The notes under the pieces: model-generated
Told to the model about the DNA's origin: nothing
The model's database searches: none
What the model saw: the letters and a program-made list of their open reading frames with translations, nothing else
Shown: piece after piece, positions 24,227 to 35,605 of the stretch
Numbering within the stretch: the first letter of the stretch is position 1
Layout of the letters: every line of letters starts with the position of its first letter
Assembly (NCBI GenBank): GCA_016648135.1
Contig: JADDOH010010020.1
Location: forward strand, 62,001 to 126,000
DNA from: Agrypnia vestita
Lineage: Eukaryota > Arthropoda > Insecta > Trichoptera > Phryganeidae
Length of the DNA: 64,000 nucleotides
Reading direction: 5' to 3'
Program-made: the position numbers and the translations under genes

Positions 24227-25033
24227 ATAAATGATCTGAAATAATATGTCTATATATCGTCCTCGTACACAACACATATCCCTTTTACGTGATCTAAATA
24301 GCCTCCCTCTCCCCGAAGGAGTTGAATTCAAATCGTGTCAAGTGATGTACAAAGCGACGCGTCTAATGGAGCCGCCTAATCTTCAAGAGATCTGCAATCC
24401 GACATATTGAACTATCAGTGGCCTCGAGTGGTGATGGTTAAACCGTTGTTTTAACCGGTTACATATGGTACAAGTTATTTTAGATTTGTACCCGATTGTA
24501 TCCATGTTTGGTAGCTGAGGTATAACTGTTGCCTAGAGTATAAAATTGCACAGAGATTAATTAAAGCTCTTATTTAGGCAAGGGGATTGACTCACAGTGG
24601 ATGTATGTCCCCCGTCGCGTATATTTAAAGCACATTTATAGTACACATAAAATATTTATTCTTGCATAATTAAATTAAACAAAACATATTTTTTATAATT
24701 GACTCATTTTTAAAAATTTCTTTCCAAACCTAGTCTCTTCCAGTAAAAACATGTTTTTTTCAATAAATCGCTACTTATTCAGTTTGACTTTTTCATAATT
24801 GCTTCAAAATTTACAAGCTCGTAGTAATTTTTTTAAAACAAGTCAATATTATTGGAACTTGCGTGGAACCAGACTTTGTACCTAGAAATTTATGTTATTT
24901 CATGTATTCTATGTCTTGTACCGATGGTTGCCTTTCGAATTGCGAAAAATAAGTTACTAATAAATTATATAATCAGATAAAAATCTCAAATAACGTTTAG
25001 GTGTCACAAAATACCATCAGAACCCCAAGTTTG

Positions 25034-25213
25034 AGTAGCTTTTTGGTTTTGTGGTTAGGACTCTCGCCTCGTGATCCAAAGGTCGTGAGTTCGAACCTCT
25101 CTACAGACCAGCAAGTTAGTCCTATTTTAATAGCAGAAGCGTTTAGCTTAGTTTGAAAATAGTAAGAATATTGATGTGACACGTATTCCGTATACGCATC
25201 TCTATTTAATAAA
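25034..25213 (+). mobile_element. tRNA-derived SINE, copy 4
   Basis: Head, B-box-like GAGTTCGAACC, AGAAGCGTTTAGCTTAG body and the CGCATCTCTATTTAATAAA end. An RTE-like fragment follows directly at about 25214. Confidence 0.87.
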
Positions 25214-25310
25214 TATGACAGTGCGGACAGAGAGCGATGGAAGTGTGCTGTCCAAGCCATAGGCCCCCGACCCCATAAAGATAAAGGGGATGAAGAAAAA
25301 GAAGTGCCCT
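25214..25310 (+). pseudogene. RTE-like extreme C-terminal fragment
   Basis: DRERWKCAVQAIGPRPHK reads through AGCCATAGGCCCCCGACCCC and ends in a GAAGAAAAAGAAG tail, as at the 3' end of RTE-type LINEs. It abuts the SINE at 25034-25213. Confidence 0.5.
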
Positions 25311-25379
25311 TGAGATGAATATTTTACGAAAATGGCGCTATATAAATTATCCATTATTATTATTCTCTTTTATGTTCCG

Positions 25380-25600
25380 TTGAACTCAATCGCGCAGAGC
25401 GTGTAACTCGCCGCGTGTCATTTCGGTGAGCTGTCCTCGCGGGCTACAATGTGCATGAGCAATTGGCCGTGTCTGCGTCAAGTGTTCCGAACAGTGTTTG
25501 TGCCGCGGGGCAAATGTTGTCTGCCGGTCCGGGCTGCTGATTAGCATCCCCCAGAGCCCGTGACCGTGAATAATTCAGCCGTTCTGTGTTTATCATACTT
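25380..25600. promoter_or_regulatory. GC-rich repeat-free island
   Basis: Unique GC-rich stretch (CGCGGGCTACAATGTGCATG, GCCGGTCCGGGCTGCTGATT) between RTE debris and a MITE. No ORF recognised. Confidence 0.25.
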
Positions 25601-25867
25601 CTTTGTTAATTTTATACGTGTTTGTTTATCTGAGCCTCGAAATAAAGCCTGAGTTATTCGCGTTTCGCACAGTCCGCTGTTTCCATCGTAATTCGTGCAT
25701 TTTGGTGCTGTTTTGTACAAGCGTTCAGGTTTCTCCTATTTATATTAGTGTGTGAAACCGTCAAACTCTGTTGAGGGATATCTAGTCATACATATATTGT
25801 CCTTTTCCCAACTTGTGTTATATAAAATCATTATAAAATAAAATAAAAATTAAGATAAATTACAGAT

Positions 25868-26108
25868 GACTCAAAGAGACAAAGCTGTGGAATGAGATAT
25901 GGAAGTCTTTAGGTATTTATAGGGATTACGACATGTCATAGGCTAGCTTAAGTGATCACTTTACAAGCCCTGTAGACGCCCAAAAAAGTCTTCCATACAT
26001 ATCTTCCTATATCGTCTCTGTGAGACATGTATAATATAATTTATCTTAATTAATAATGATCCCTCTGGAAAAAAACCTAGTAATTTTGTTCTTAAAAATT
26101 TGAACATA
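25868..26108 (+). mobile_element. GTCTC-family copy, short complete form
   Basis: The left end GATGACTCAAAGAGACAAAG and inverted right end CGTCTCTGTGAGACATG (near 26025) enclose GGCTAGCTTAAGTGATCACT. The outer flank continues to TTCTTAAAAATTTGAACATA and abuts the pogo-like element at 26109. Confidence 0.65.
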
Positions 26109-27100
26109 GGGAAACTGGGGGCTTAACCGCCCCCGTAAGGTTTGGAAAAAAATACAATGAAAATGAATGTGTCTGTATTTTATTTTGTATTTTATTCAGA
26201 TAACAGCATTCATAAACTTTACATTTTAGTAATTAAAATGGAAACTAAGCAAGGTTTTATTATATTTTTATATTTAAAAGCACAAAGTCAGAAAAGAAAA
26301 GAAAAAAACGATTGTGCCCCCACTATGGGGTATAACCGATCCGTTAAAAATCATAGGGACACAAACGTTTTTTTATTATATTTTTATACTCTTACATTAT
26401 TTTAACTGGCTCCTATTGATATTATTTTCGGTCCCTAAGTATCGTAGTAGGAACTTGAAAAGTTATGTCAGCTTCTGTATACCCCAGTTTCTTCTGCATT
26501 ACTGCTTCAATCGCTGATTTAAAAGATCCTTCTTCCCATGACTGCCGAGTTTACTACGTATGTAGTCCAGAACCATCTTCATACTTTACAATTTGCAAAA
26601 TAGCTCGCCTAATTAATTTAATTTAATTTAGCTATCAATTTAATTTTAAAACATCAATTTATAATATTGTACTTGATTGGGGGCACAACGCAGTTCTGCT
26701 TCTGTGTGGTTTTTCCCCCAAATTACATGTATTGAAAAAGTACATGTGTATCGCTTGTTTTTTAGGTTATGTTGATATAAAATATCAATTTCAAAACTTT
26801 CATCAACACACATCAACATATTTAAAACAAACAAAATTATGAAGAACTTCTTCAATAACACAAAAAATAACACTGAAAATGTGATGTAAATATAAGATTC
26901 TTACATAAATTGAAAAAAAAACGAAAATAATTTCATCACTACGCAGCATATACAATAGATGTCAGCGTCAAACTGTCACGTATTGTTTTACCGACGCGAA
27001 CACAGTATGTATAGACTGTTTAGAAAAAAATATCCATACTGATGTTTATAGATCATCCATACTGTTTTGCCTCCATATGCGGTTTTGCCCCCAGTTCCCA
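26109..27100 (-). mobile_element. pogo-like element, about 1 kb
   Basis: Ends read GGGAAACTGGGGGC at 26109 and, inverted, TGGGAACTGGGGGC at 27100, flanked by TA on both sides (26107-26108, 27101-27102). Further related GGGGGC motifs occur inside, at 26319-26332 and 26679-26717. A psq-type transposase piece lies on the minus strand. Frames at 26142, 26314 and 26646 are not recognised proteins. Confidence 0.7.
26430..26576 (-). pseudogene. pogo-type transposase HTH_psq relic
   Basis: Minus strand from ATG 26576: MVLDYIRSKL, then after a small frameshift SWEEGSFKSAIEAVMQ, KKLGYTEADITF and VPTTILRDR. The pattern W-(S)EE-(x)4-AI-(x)n-G-Y-(x)n-F-VP-TTL is that of the psq helix-turn-helix at the N-terminus of pogo-group transposases. 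The rest of the protein is not visible. Confidence 0.7.
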
Positions 27101-27102
27101 TA

Positions 27103-30020
27103 CTCATTCAATTATAATATTTATATATCATGTCAGACTCCTTCTAAAAGCCATAAGAATTTTTAAAAAATGTCGTTATTATGAAGGTAATAAAATCATT
27201 TATATTATATCCTATCAAGATATTTTGCTTAAGAACGGGTGCCCAGAATTTTAGCAATATCTCACTGTGTTGTAGAATTGTTTCTGTATACCCAGAATTT
27301 TGTTTACATATAAGCCTTCCAATGTACAATTACAATTTGAATTGATTTTTGCTGTCAACGATGTCGCCGGTTTTATTGACTTTTTGACTATTGTGAAGCT
27401 TTTGAACAGCGTTTCCGGTCCCTTCCTGGGTCTACATTGGGGTGATTGTCACTGATCTTCCTCGTAGATGCCCTTACGATTTACGATGATTCGGTATTTC
27501 CAGTATTCGATAACTTTTGCCAAGACGATCACGGTAGATCAGAATACTCTGCCTAGAAGAAAATTGTTATGAATGTTAATGTTTTACGATAGTTATCGCG
27601 CTAAAAAAATACAAGCGTAATGAAAATGTATACATCAAATGAACCAATAATATGATATCGTTTAATACTAAAATTAAATGAACCTCACGTAACATTCTCT
27701 AGAACTTCCAATTTCAAAATGATTGATCTTCCATCTATTTTTATGCAATCTATTTGAAAGGAAAGAGACTCGTGTTTTTTTAGCATTTTATTCGTTATAC
27801 CTATCACTTTGGTATCATTTTCCTAGTCTTTGGGGAGTAGTCCTACAATTTCGAAGCCGACGGATGACAGCTACTTTCGTAAATTTCCTCATTCCTTCTC
27901 TCTACCTCGTTCGTCTTCTGTCTATTCTCCCAACTTTACTGTACATTCACTTGTCTGTCAGTTCGGCTCACGCTTAGTCCTTGATAAAAACCGGAATGAG
28001 AAAACATAACACGAATACGTGAACGATATACCAACTATTTTTTACTCTCCAAAAACACGAAACGACAACGTGTGCCTCCTTTTACAGATGTGACAAAATA
28101 ATCTACAAATGTAATGAATATTTTAAATAAATATTCGCGTACCACGGAGCAATGATTTTTGAAATTCGGCAAAACTCAATTGAATTTTTAATTGATGTTT
28201 AATTTCATTTATTTATTCATTTCCGCACTAAGGTGTTTTCCCGCAGGTCGTATTATAGTAAACAAACTAGAAAATGACAGCAAAAGACCGTAAGGAGTGG
28301 CGAAAGTTTCTTTAGAAGTCCAAAGTTTACACAGGATTATTGATGATGATGATGATGTATTTATAATTAAGCTTTTATCATCAAGCACCTGCTTATGCAT
28401 ATTGTGACTGCACATGGCTTTTGGATACAAAAACACTGAAAATTAATTTATTGTTTAATTTTTGCCAAAGAATGTCACTGGACACTAAAAAGTTAATTGA
28501 AGTACCGTTCTTAATTTTTAGTCAATGAATGTCTCCAGAATATTTCATACACTTATTATTGCAGTGTTCCTTAATTTGCACGAATTAACTCTGTTTCTAT
28601 TGCTTTAGTCACGTTCTAGTAAACTCGGTTCAATGTTCATTGATAGAAAGACTTCTCGCTCCGTTATTCCTTTATTTATTCACTATCCCTGGAGTATACG
28701 CTGGTCACACTGAAATCGCTCGTTGATAGTATAGCTTGAGTTAACCGTCACGAATCACTGATCACACCGGTTCTAACGCTGAGATGTCGGACTTATGTGA
28801 CGAATTATTGAATTGATCCCGGGTTGCGTGACGCATACAGATAAATTCCTTCGAGAGATTTGTTCTAGAGTTTACGAGAGGCTTGTGGAGCGTTCTAAAT
28901 GAATGTAGTGTTTCAATGTAGTGTTTTAGTGCGTAATAGAATGTATTGGATGTTCGATAGAATGCAGTCACGAATGACTAACCCTGCGTCGTGTGCTTAA
29001 AAGTCGAGAGTTTGCGGTCACGGATAACTGACCCTGCGTTGCGTGATGCCATTGTATTGCTGTCAGTATTTAGTAGGTCATATCATTATAAATATTATAT
29101 TTAGAAAATTGGTGATAGTAGGTAGTATTTACAATGATATTTTTAAACATCTTCAAATAATAGTGCTACGAACCCTATTACATATATACCTTCAAATAAA
29201 TTTGTTACGTACCTGCCTTCCTATATAACGATATTCTATTTTGTATATTGAAAAAATGGTTTCATCGCCAACCACAAAAAAGAATTATTATTATTAATGA
29301 AATTTGCGTTACTAATCAAAGATGTCTAATGCTTTCTTCGTTCTGAATTACTAAAAAGGAAGTAAATACTTCATGCTGAACACAACAAGAGAGCGTTAAC
29401 ATAATAAACATACACGTAATTAAATGTCAACGCTTTACGAAATAGATAATTCGTAGCAGGTGTTCGAATGCTTAATACGTATATTATTGTACTTGTAAAA
29501 TTATATTCTGGCATTGAATAACTTTTGGCGTTTCATAACATGACTTTCATTTTGTCCCACTCGTGCGAATAAAATTGAGCATCATTTGGGCCAGAAGTTT
29601 CCAGATCAGCGCCAGGAGCGCGTGAAAGAGTCACTGAATTTGTCGCATAAAGTTCTGAACTCCCCGGGGCGTAGCGACCGAATTGCGCTTTGACAGATAC
29701 TTCCACCTGCTAAAGAAATACCGGCGTCGAATCGAAATGAATAAATGAATTTAAATGGTTGACACCTTTGATTTTGTCAGATTAAATTGTTAAAAAAACT
29801 TTTTTCGATCGCTTTTCTGATCGCTTTTTCTTATATTAAAAGATACGTCAAAGTTATCGTAATCCAGTGAAAATATATCCAGTAAAGGCAGATTTAAGAT
29901 ATGATAAGGAGATTGAAAGATATAGGATTGGAAAAGGTTTAAGCGCGTGGACCGAATGAATTATTAAATGATGGTAGGATAAATCTAATTGACGTTATAT
30001 GTTTGGTGGAGGCGAGCACG
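27103..30020. other. No gene seen
   Basis: Variants of GTCACGGATAACTGACCC + TGCGT recur at about 28748, 28966 and 29018, a degenerate local repeat. A PolII-type gene is not indicated. Frames at 27042, 27723, 28209 (minus), 28762 (minus) and 29043 look like chance. Confidence 0.4.
28341..28357. repeat. GAT microsatellite
   Basis: Five to six GAT units after ATTGAT; possibly the tail of a lost RTE copy. Confidence 0.7.
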
Positions 30021-30219
30021 GTAGACCTATTTTCATTTAAGAAAGACAATCGAATTAGTACGTGTGTACGAACGTGTGTACGAACGTGCGTACGACGCAC
30101 ATTGTTTCGTTGTGTTGGTGTTTATGGGTATAAACACCAACACAACGAAACAATGTGCCTCGTACACACGGCTTTCACAAACTAATTCGATTGTCTTTCT
30201 TGTATAAAAAGAGGTCTAC
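30021..30219. mobile_element. Near-perfect palindromic MITE with minisatellite in one arm
   Basis: The inverted arms meet at about 30127-30133 and begin GTAGACCT at both ends. They share AAGAAAGACAATCGAATTAG and CACATTGTTTCGTTGTG. The left arm carries three ACGTGTGTACGA-like units (30060-30095) where the right arm has one. Confidence 0.85.
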
Positions 30220-30652
30220 AAATAAATTAAATAAATTTTGAAAGAGAGAAAAGTCAGAAGTATACTCATTTCTTACTTATTTATAGCTCACATTATTTTC
30301 TCAAGTTTATACATTTTATGAATTTTTTATTTTTTAAGTTGATTGATATTTAAGCTAGGAGCGCATGCTGCGAATCCCATATACAACTCACAGAACAAAA
30401 AGCTTATTTTTACAAAAAAAATACAAGTTGAGAAACGGGTATCTTTTGCAATATAAAACGAGATGGAGAGACTAGTAGGTAGAGAGAAACCGACTCGAAG
30501 TTTTTGTCGGTGATGTTATGATTATCAGCGACCGCGACTGCTACGCCGAGCGCGAAGATTCCGATAAAAATATCAATCTAACTTATTTAACTGTAACTGG
30601 TTGCGGATATTTTATAAGAACCGTATGTTTTTCCGAGAAACGATTCTCGACG

Positions 30653-30890
30653 TTTCGTTGAATTCTTATTCAACGTCATCAGGAGGATGACCTTTACCCG
30701 CGGAAGTAGAGGGCGGACTGATTACTGCTTCCGAGGGCGTAAATTATATGCACTTTGTTGTGGAGTGTTCACTTCTTCTACGATAGAGGTCGCCAGTATG
30801 CAATATGTACTAGTTACGTCGGCGGACTTTACGTAACGTACGCGGGTTAAGGTCGTCCTCCTGATGATGTTGAATAAGAATTCAACGAAA
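30653..30890. mobile_element. Foldback MITE with ~50-bp TIRs
   Basis: TTTCGTTGAATTCTTATTCA...CATCAGGAGGA at the left is inverted at the right end, ending TTCAACGAAA plus an A run. The core (30710-30840) is GC-richer. The 148-codon minus frame (30722-31168) crosses the right end and beyond; no family was recognised, and it is most likely chance. Confidence 0.75.
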
Positions 30891-31738
30891 AAAAAAAGAT
30901 GTAATACAGAAAAGGTATATCGAAAAAATATTTGATTAACACCGGGATACGAAATGAGAACCTTTCCAATTCGGAGAATTACGCTTTGCCATTTACGAAA
31001 GACAAATACGTCACAGAATTTTCTTAATCTTAAATGATTAACATGGCGAAATTGATAATTGGCAGTTCCACGGATTCCCTTCCGATTCATACACCGGTTG
31101 TAACCGAATATATTTTTTGAATGTTGATCGACCGTTTTTTTCCCGTATATCTTTATAATTTTTTTCAAAAGAATTCATCATGTTGTAGGTATAAGATGAT
31201 AGTGGAAGCAGCGAAATGTATACGTGCATCATGGCGAAATTTCGAGGCTCAAGTCCTCGCCCAAAATAAAAATAATCATTAAGTAGAATGGTTTACCCAT
31301 TATTAAAAATGCGTGTCTCCTGTACCGTAATATTTCCTGGAAAAATCTGGATAAGTCAAAGAACGCGAGAGTATATTAAAGAATCATTGGCATTGTGTTT
31401 AGTTCAAAATGAAACCGCGTTCAAAAATATATATGGCTAAAAATGTAGGTACCCAAACTTACGGTGCTGTGTTATTCTGTACGAATTTCGCCTTGTTTTT
31501 TAAATCGTGACTCGTGCGGGAGGGATTTAACCTGCAATGCGAATCTGCCGTGCCTTGTATTTAAGTAAAGGACTTAATAAAGGATTTAATAGAATTAAAT
31601 TATTAATTAAATAATATTGCAATTTTTATACATCATATGGCGGACCTGGCCCGGAACCTGGTTTCTCTGGAATAAATTCATTATTACTTTCAAAGATCTC
31701 TGCAACTTTTGTGAATATGTTATAAGAATATCGTTATA

Positions 31739-32414
31739 CAGCGTGTCTCATAGCTAGTAGCAAAAACTTTACAAGTGGATTCCTGCCTTGATAATGAGTC
31801 GAAAATATTCAAGCAACCATGTTATGTTATGGAGATACGCAATATCAAAGTTTGCATTTTTTTTTCAATATTACCGACTTATTTTATCAAAAAAATGCAA
31901 AAGTTGAACTATCGTCACAGTAACTTATATCGATTATGAAAAAATCATCCGCTTTAAATACAAGTCGAATAAAATGGTAAAGACCTTGCGAAAATTGAAA
32001 ATATTTTTTTTTATAAGATTTTTATCATTTTATTTAAGTTGTTTTGAAGTCCATGAATTTTTCATATTCAATATAAGTTACGGTAATGATAATTCAATTT
32101 TTTGCAAAAAATAAGTTAGAAATATTGGAAAAAATGTAAACTCTGATATTGCATATCCCCATAACTATTGATTGTTGTTATAGCCGGGCCTCGTGATCGA
32201 GGATCCCCTCGACATTCTGACTTAATTGTTGTTGCTGCGCCTCTCATGAGCTTTGCGATGGGAAAATAGCCCTATTCGAGGGGCGCACTCTCTCCCGCAT
32301 ATTTAACATAGGAAGGGGTCAGGTCACTATTGATATTAATTAGGTCATGGTTGCTTAAGCATTTTCGACTCATTATCAAGGCAGGGATCCAGCTACTAGC
32401 TTTGAGACACCCTG
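31739..32414. mobile_element. TIR element, CAGGGTGTCTC family, copy 1 with an insertion
   Basis: Ends CAGCGTGTCTCATAGCTAGT and, inverted, CAGGGTGTCTCAAAGCTAGT, both followed by GATAATGAGTCGAAAAT. A 163-bp sequence (32173-32335) is inserted, flanked by ACTATTGAT on each side. Related copies are at 54230-54443 and 58635. Confidence 0.8.
32173..32335. mobile_element. 163-bp GC-rich insert with 9-bp target duplication
   Basis: Direct repeats ACTATTGAT flank it at 32164-32172 and 32336-32344. The related copy near 54345 has a single ACTATTGAT at the same place, so the insert is real and later. It contains GGCCTCGTGATCGAGGATCC and CTCGAATAGG-type palindromic bits (minus strand) but no recognised family, no clear TIR and no A tail. 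Confidence 0.7.
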
Positions 32415-33044
32415 TGTACGTATGTAATCGTAATCTATTTCTTCACTGAAGTATGATATATTCGAACAGTGAGAGTGTCATCTAATTAATAGTCTACCAC
32501 CTTCACACCTTAAACTTTCTTTATTACACCAACCTTTATGCATGTTTACAAATAACTTTATTGTATTACTTGTTTTAAGCAATAGGCTCAACTATGGAGA
32601 TAAATCAATAGAGCCTTAAATATGTTACCATTAAATAGTTTTATTGCAAATACCCAAATCATGTATTTAGATATAAAATTTTATAGTGAACTTCCGCTTA
32701 ATATTAAAAAATAAAGCATTTTAACTAATTTATAAAAGAATGTTGTTCGTACAGTTGTTTTATCGTAATGAGAATATTATTTTTATATATTGTATTTCAT
32801 AGAAAACGTGATTATTTATAACAATTTTTAAATTATTGTAGTTAAATAAACATTTATATCTATTTAAATTATGTTACTTTGTATCTTTGCTAAACAAGAG
32901 AATTTACTCCTTAAGCGGAGAAATACGTATTGTCATTGACTAATTTTTGTAATTGCTTTAAGATGTAGTCCAATTACATTATTTGCAAAAAAAAAAGTAA
33001 AATTTTCTTTTTCTTTTGTGAAACATTTTACGCTCATCCCTCTA

Positions 33045-33200
33045 CGACACGAAGTACGCTTGTAGCGCATACGTCACATATTCGGGTGATTGGATCATCG
33101 CCCCCGTCACCAAGTCGGCTGGCTGCTGGTCCACCCGGTAACGCTTCAGAGCGGACCGACTCCCCATCGTCTCGTTTTGTAAATCGAGTTTCACCGGTCT
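33045..33200. promoter_or_regulatory. GC-rich repeat-free island with CRE-like word
   Basis: Compact unique block 2.4 kb upstream of the 35606 gene with TACGTCACAT at about 33069 and many CpGs. Candidate enhancer by composition and position only. Confidence 0.3.
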
Positions 33201-33429
33201 GATTTGAAAGCTTCGAAGTGATGTGATTTTTTAGTTACCATAGTATATTATTTTATACGAGAAATCAATGAGCTTATTATTAGTAAGTTAAACAACAATA
33301 TGAAGAAAAAAACATTCATCCAATTATTATGATTGCCATGGGATAGTGAGAACCACGACGATTAACAATGTAAGTGTATAGTAAAAAATAAATAGTTAAA
33401 TATTATTTTTAATATTAAGATATGTTATA

Positions 33430-33730
33430 GATGTCTCATAGAGACGAAACTTTTATATGAGAAAGTAGGTATGGAAGTCTTTTTGGATGTCCATAGGGCT
33501 TACCTTATCTTATTGTATGGCTGGCTTTAGTGATCACTTTACACAATGTAACGTTCACAATTCCACCCACGATAGATAATTTTTTTGGAATATATGTTTA
33601 ATACGCAAACCTTGTATCATATGTGGGTTGTATTTTTACTACCGCCACCTGCGGTTGAAATTTTTGTCATTCCCATAAACCAGTTCAGATGTCGCCGTTC
33701 GTCATGAGATGTCTGTATTTTTGATCGGAG
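33430..33730 (+). mobile_element. GTCTC-family copy, left and middle
   Basis: GATGTCTCATAGAGACGAAA, GGCTGGCTTTAGTGATCACT, GCAACGTTCACAATTCCACC-type and GCCACCTGCGGTTGAAAT blocks match 38842-39070. The right end is missing. Confidence 0.65.
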
Positions 33731-34229
33731 ATTTTAAAGCAATATTCTTTATATACCTATATATATTCTTCCGAATTATTAACAAAAAAAATTAATAGCT
33801 ACATGATGGGATGAAAGGTGGAATGGGGGTGAATTAAAATCCACGTATTAATAATGAAAAAATGTCAGAAGTATTTATGGTCTATATAATGACAATGTTA
33901 GATTTTATCGCAATGATTGCGGTATTAAAAAAACCGACTCCTTAAAATGTGTGTCGAAGTGCGGGAAGGCCCTGCAGAAATATTAGTTCTGTATCGAATT
34001 TGTTTTACATTGTGGAAGCCTAAAATTGATATCAGTTCTGGCGCATCTACAGATGATGCGCGGTCAAATTTGGATCGGTTATTTTGCGAAGAAAGATTAC
34101 ATCGCCCGTTTTCCTTCAAATTGATTATGTATTGTATTCCCAAGTCGATAAATTATATTTTACTTGTTTTCCGTGTACTGTACTGTTACAAAACATCAAA
34201 AACAAATTTGATCGAAATTCTCTTTGACA

Positions 34230-34780
34230 GTAGATAAATTCGAAGGCGTAGTCATCATCTACCACGGACGCGTAGCGCATCCTTCAAAACCTTCACCTGA
34301 CATTTCTGCCTCGGGACATGCGCGGGGCGCCCGGCCGCGCGGGGGGCGGGGCGGGGCGGCACCCCGGCGGGCCCCAGTCGGCCCGCCGCCCCCGCGCCGC
34401 ACGGACCCCGCGCTCCCCGCCCACCGCGAACATTGTTTACTATTTGCTAAGCCGAATAACAATACGCGTGAAATATTGCATTTTTTCCTAATAACTTTTG
34501 AACAAACATTTTTAAAATTCCTCCCCGTCAAAAAATATTTTTGTTCGTGTTTCAAAATATCGGTAAACATATCTTATTTTCATTACGGTTTGCGTACGCA
34601 CACGCGGAAAAAAACATTTTCCCAACTGTCTTCGAAACTTTCACCGAGAGCCGTCTTTTCGGTGGTTGACAGCCAATCGTCCAGTGTTCCGTCACTGCCC
34701 GCCGTCCCGATCCGCCGATACGTGTCCGGTTATTTCGGTCGACCCTGTCGAAGCGCGAACTCTTTTCTGTTCATAGTGAT
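34230..34780 (+). promoter_or_regulatory. CpG-rich upstream region with extreme GC core
   Basis: This is a CpG-dense stretch about 0.8-1.4 kb upstream of the 35606 start codon. Its core (34318-34430) is almost entirely G and C, with G runs at 34324-34327, 34341-34346, 34348-34351 and 34353-34356 capable of a G-quadruplex, then C-rich sequence to 34430. The 34600-34780 part keeps many CpGs. A 208-codon frame crosses it (34224-34850), but over the core it is an Ala/Arg/Pro/Gly run typical of GC-rich DNA read by chance, and no homology was recognised. A promoter or 5' UTR exon of the downstream gene is the best reading; transcription data are not available here. Confidence 0.5.
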
Positions 34781-35159
34781 AAAGTTGTCACAATTCAACG
34801 ATCGTAATATAATGCACTATAATTCATATAAATTTGTCGGTGAATTTTAGTAATGTAAAATTAAGTGTGTTTCTAGAGATCGAGGAATACCTAATTGATG
34901 GATGTGCTGGCGTAATTTAAATTGCTCAATCAATGCCAAAATAGTTTTATTCAATCAGCTTATCCTGTAAGAATTTAGCGTAAATATTGTGTAAGAAATT
35001 ATAAAAAGTGTCGATGTGTTTGCCAAATTATATTATAGTTAATTTAAATAAAAGATAAATAAGTATATTGTAAAATTTTCGGTCTAATAAATAAATGAAT
35101 GTATCTATTATTTAAACCGTAGTTGAACTTAAACGAAAATCAATGATGTTCGTAATTTC

Positions 35160-35545
35160 CATAAATTAAGTGATATTCTACCGCGCTCTCTGTACGACGA
35201 ATGTGGCGGAGATCAATTTGTACTGTGGAAAATCGTATATAGAGAAATGAAATACATGGTGTATAAAATAATCATCCCTTCGCTCGGTTGTCCGAACTCC
35301 TGAGGGGTTCCGCGAGGCCGACCCGTCCGTTAATTACTGCCAATCTTCATTCTCCACGGCCCGCGGAGCAGACTATAATATATCTTCATGGATTTGTTTC
35401 CCCAACCCAATTTACGATCAATTTTATTGGTTCATCGCGGAAGGATACATCCCCTATCATGTTCTGATCATCTTTTGGGGGTTATAAAACCGGCATTAAA
35501 AAAGGCAATAACCATGGAAATTACCGCATTTTGCATTCAGTTCAA
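35160..35545 (+). promoter_or_regulatory. Proximal promoter/5' UTR candidate of the 35606 gene
   Basis: A GC-richer block (35160-35480) ends in TATAAAA at 35483-35489. An arthropod-type initiator word TCAGTT occurs at 35537-35542, 67 bases before the start codon. The spacing between the two (about 56 bases) is too long for a standard TATA-Inr pair, so at most one is likely to be used; the transcript may instead begin in the CpG-rich region further upstream. Confidence 0.3.
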
Positions 35546-35605
35546 AATAACGTAAAAGAGAATATATCGAAAGTCGAGTGTTTTTTGGGACGTAATTGTT
35601 TTTAA

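Noticed and set aside
30722..31168. 148-codon minus-strand ORF
   Set aside because: It begins inside a foldback MITE and runs into AT-rich DNA. No family or domain was recognised, and the composition is that of random AT-rich frames.
34224..34850. 208-codon frame over the GC-rich region as a protein gene
   Set aside because: Its middle is an Ala/Arg/Pro/Gly run forced by GC-rich DNA, the rest has no recognised domain, and the opposite strand is also open over the core (34259-34570).
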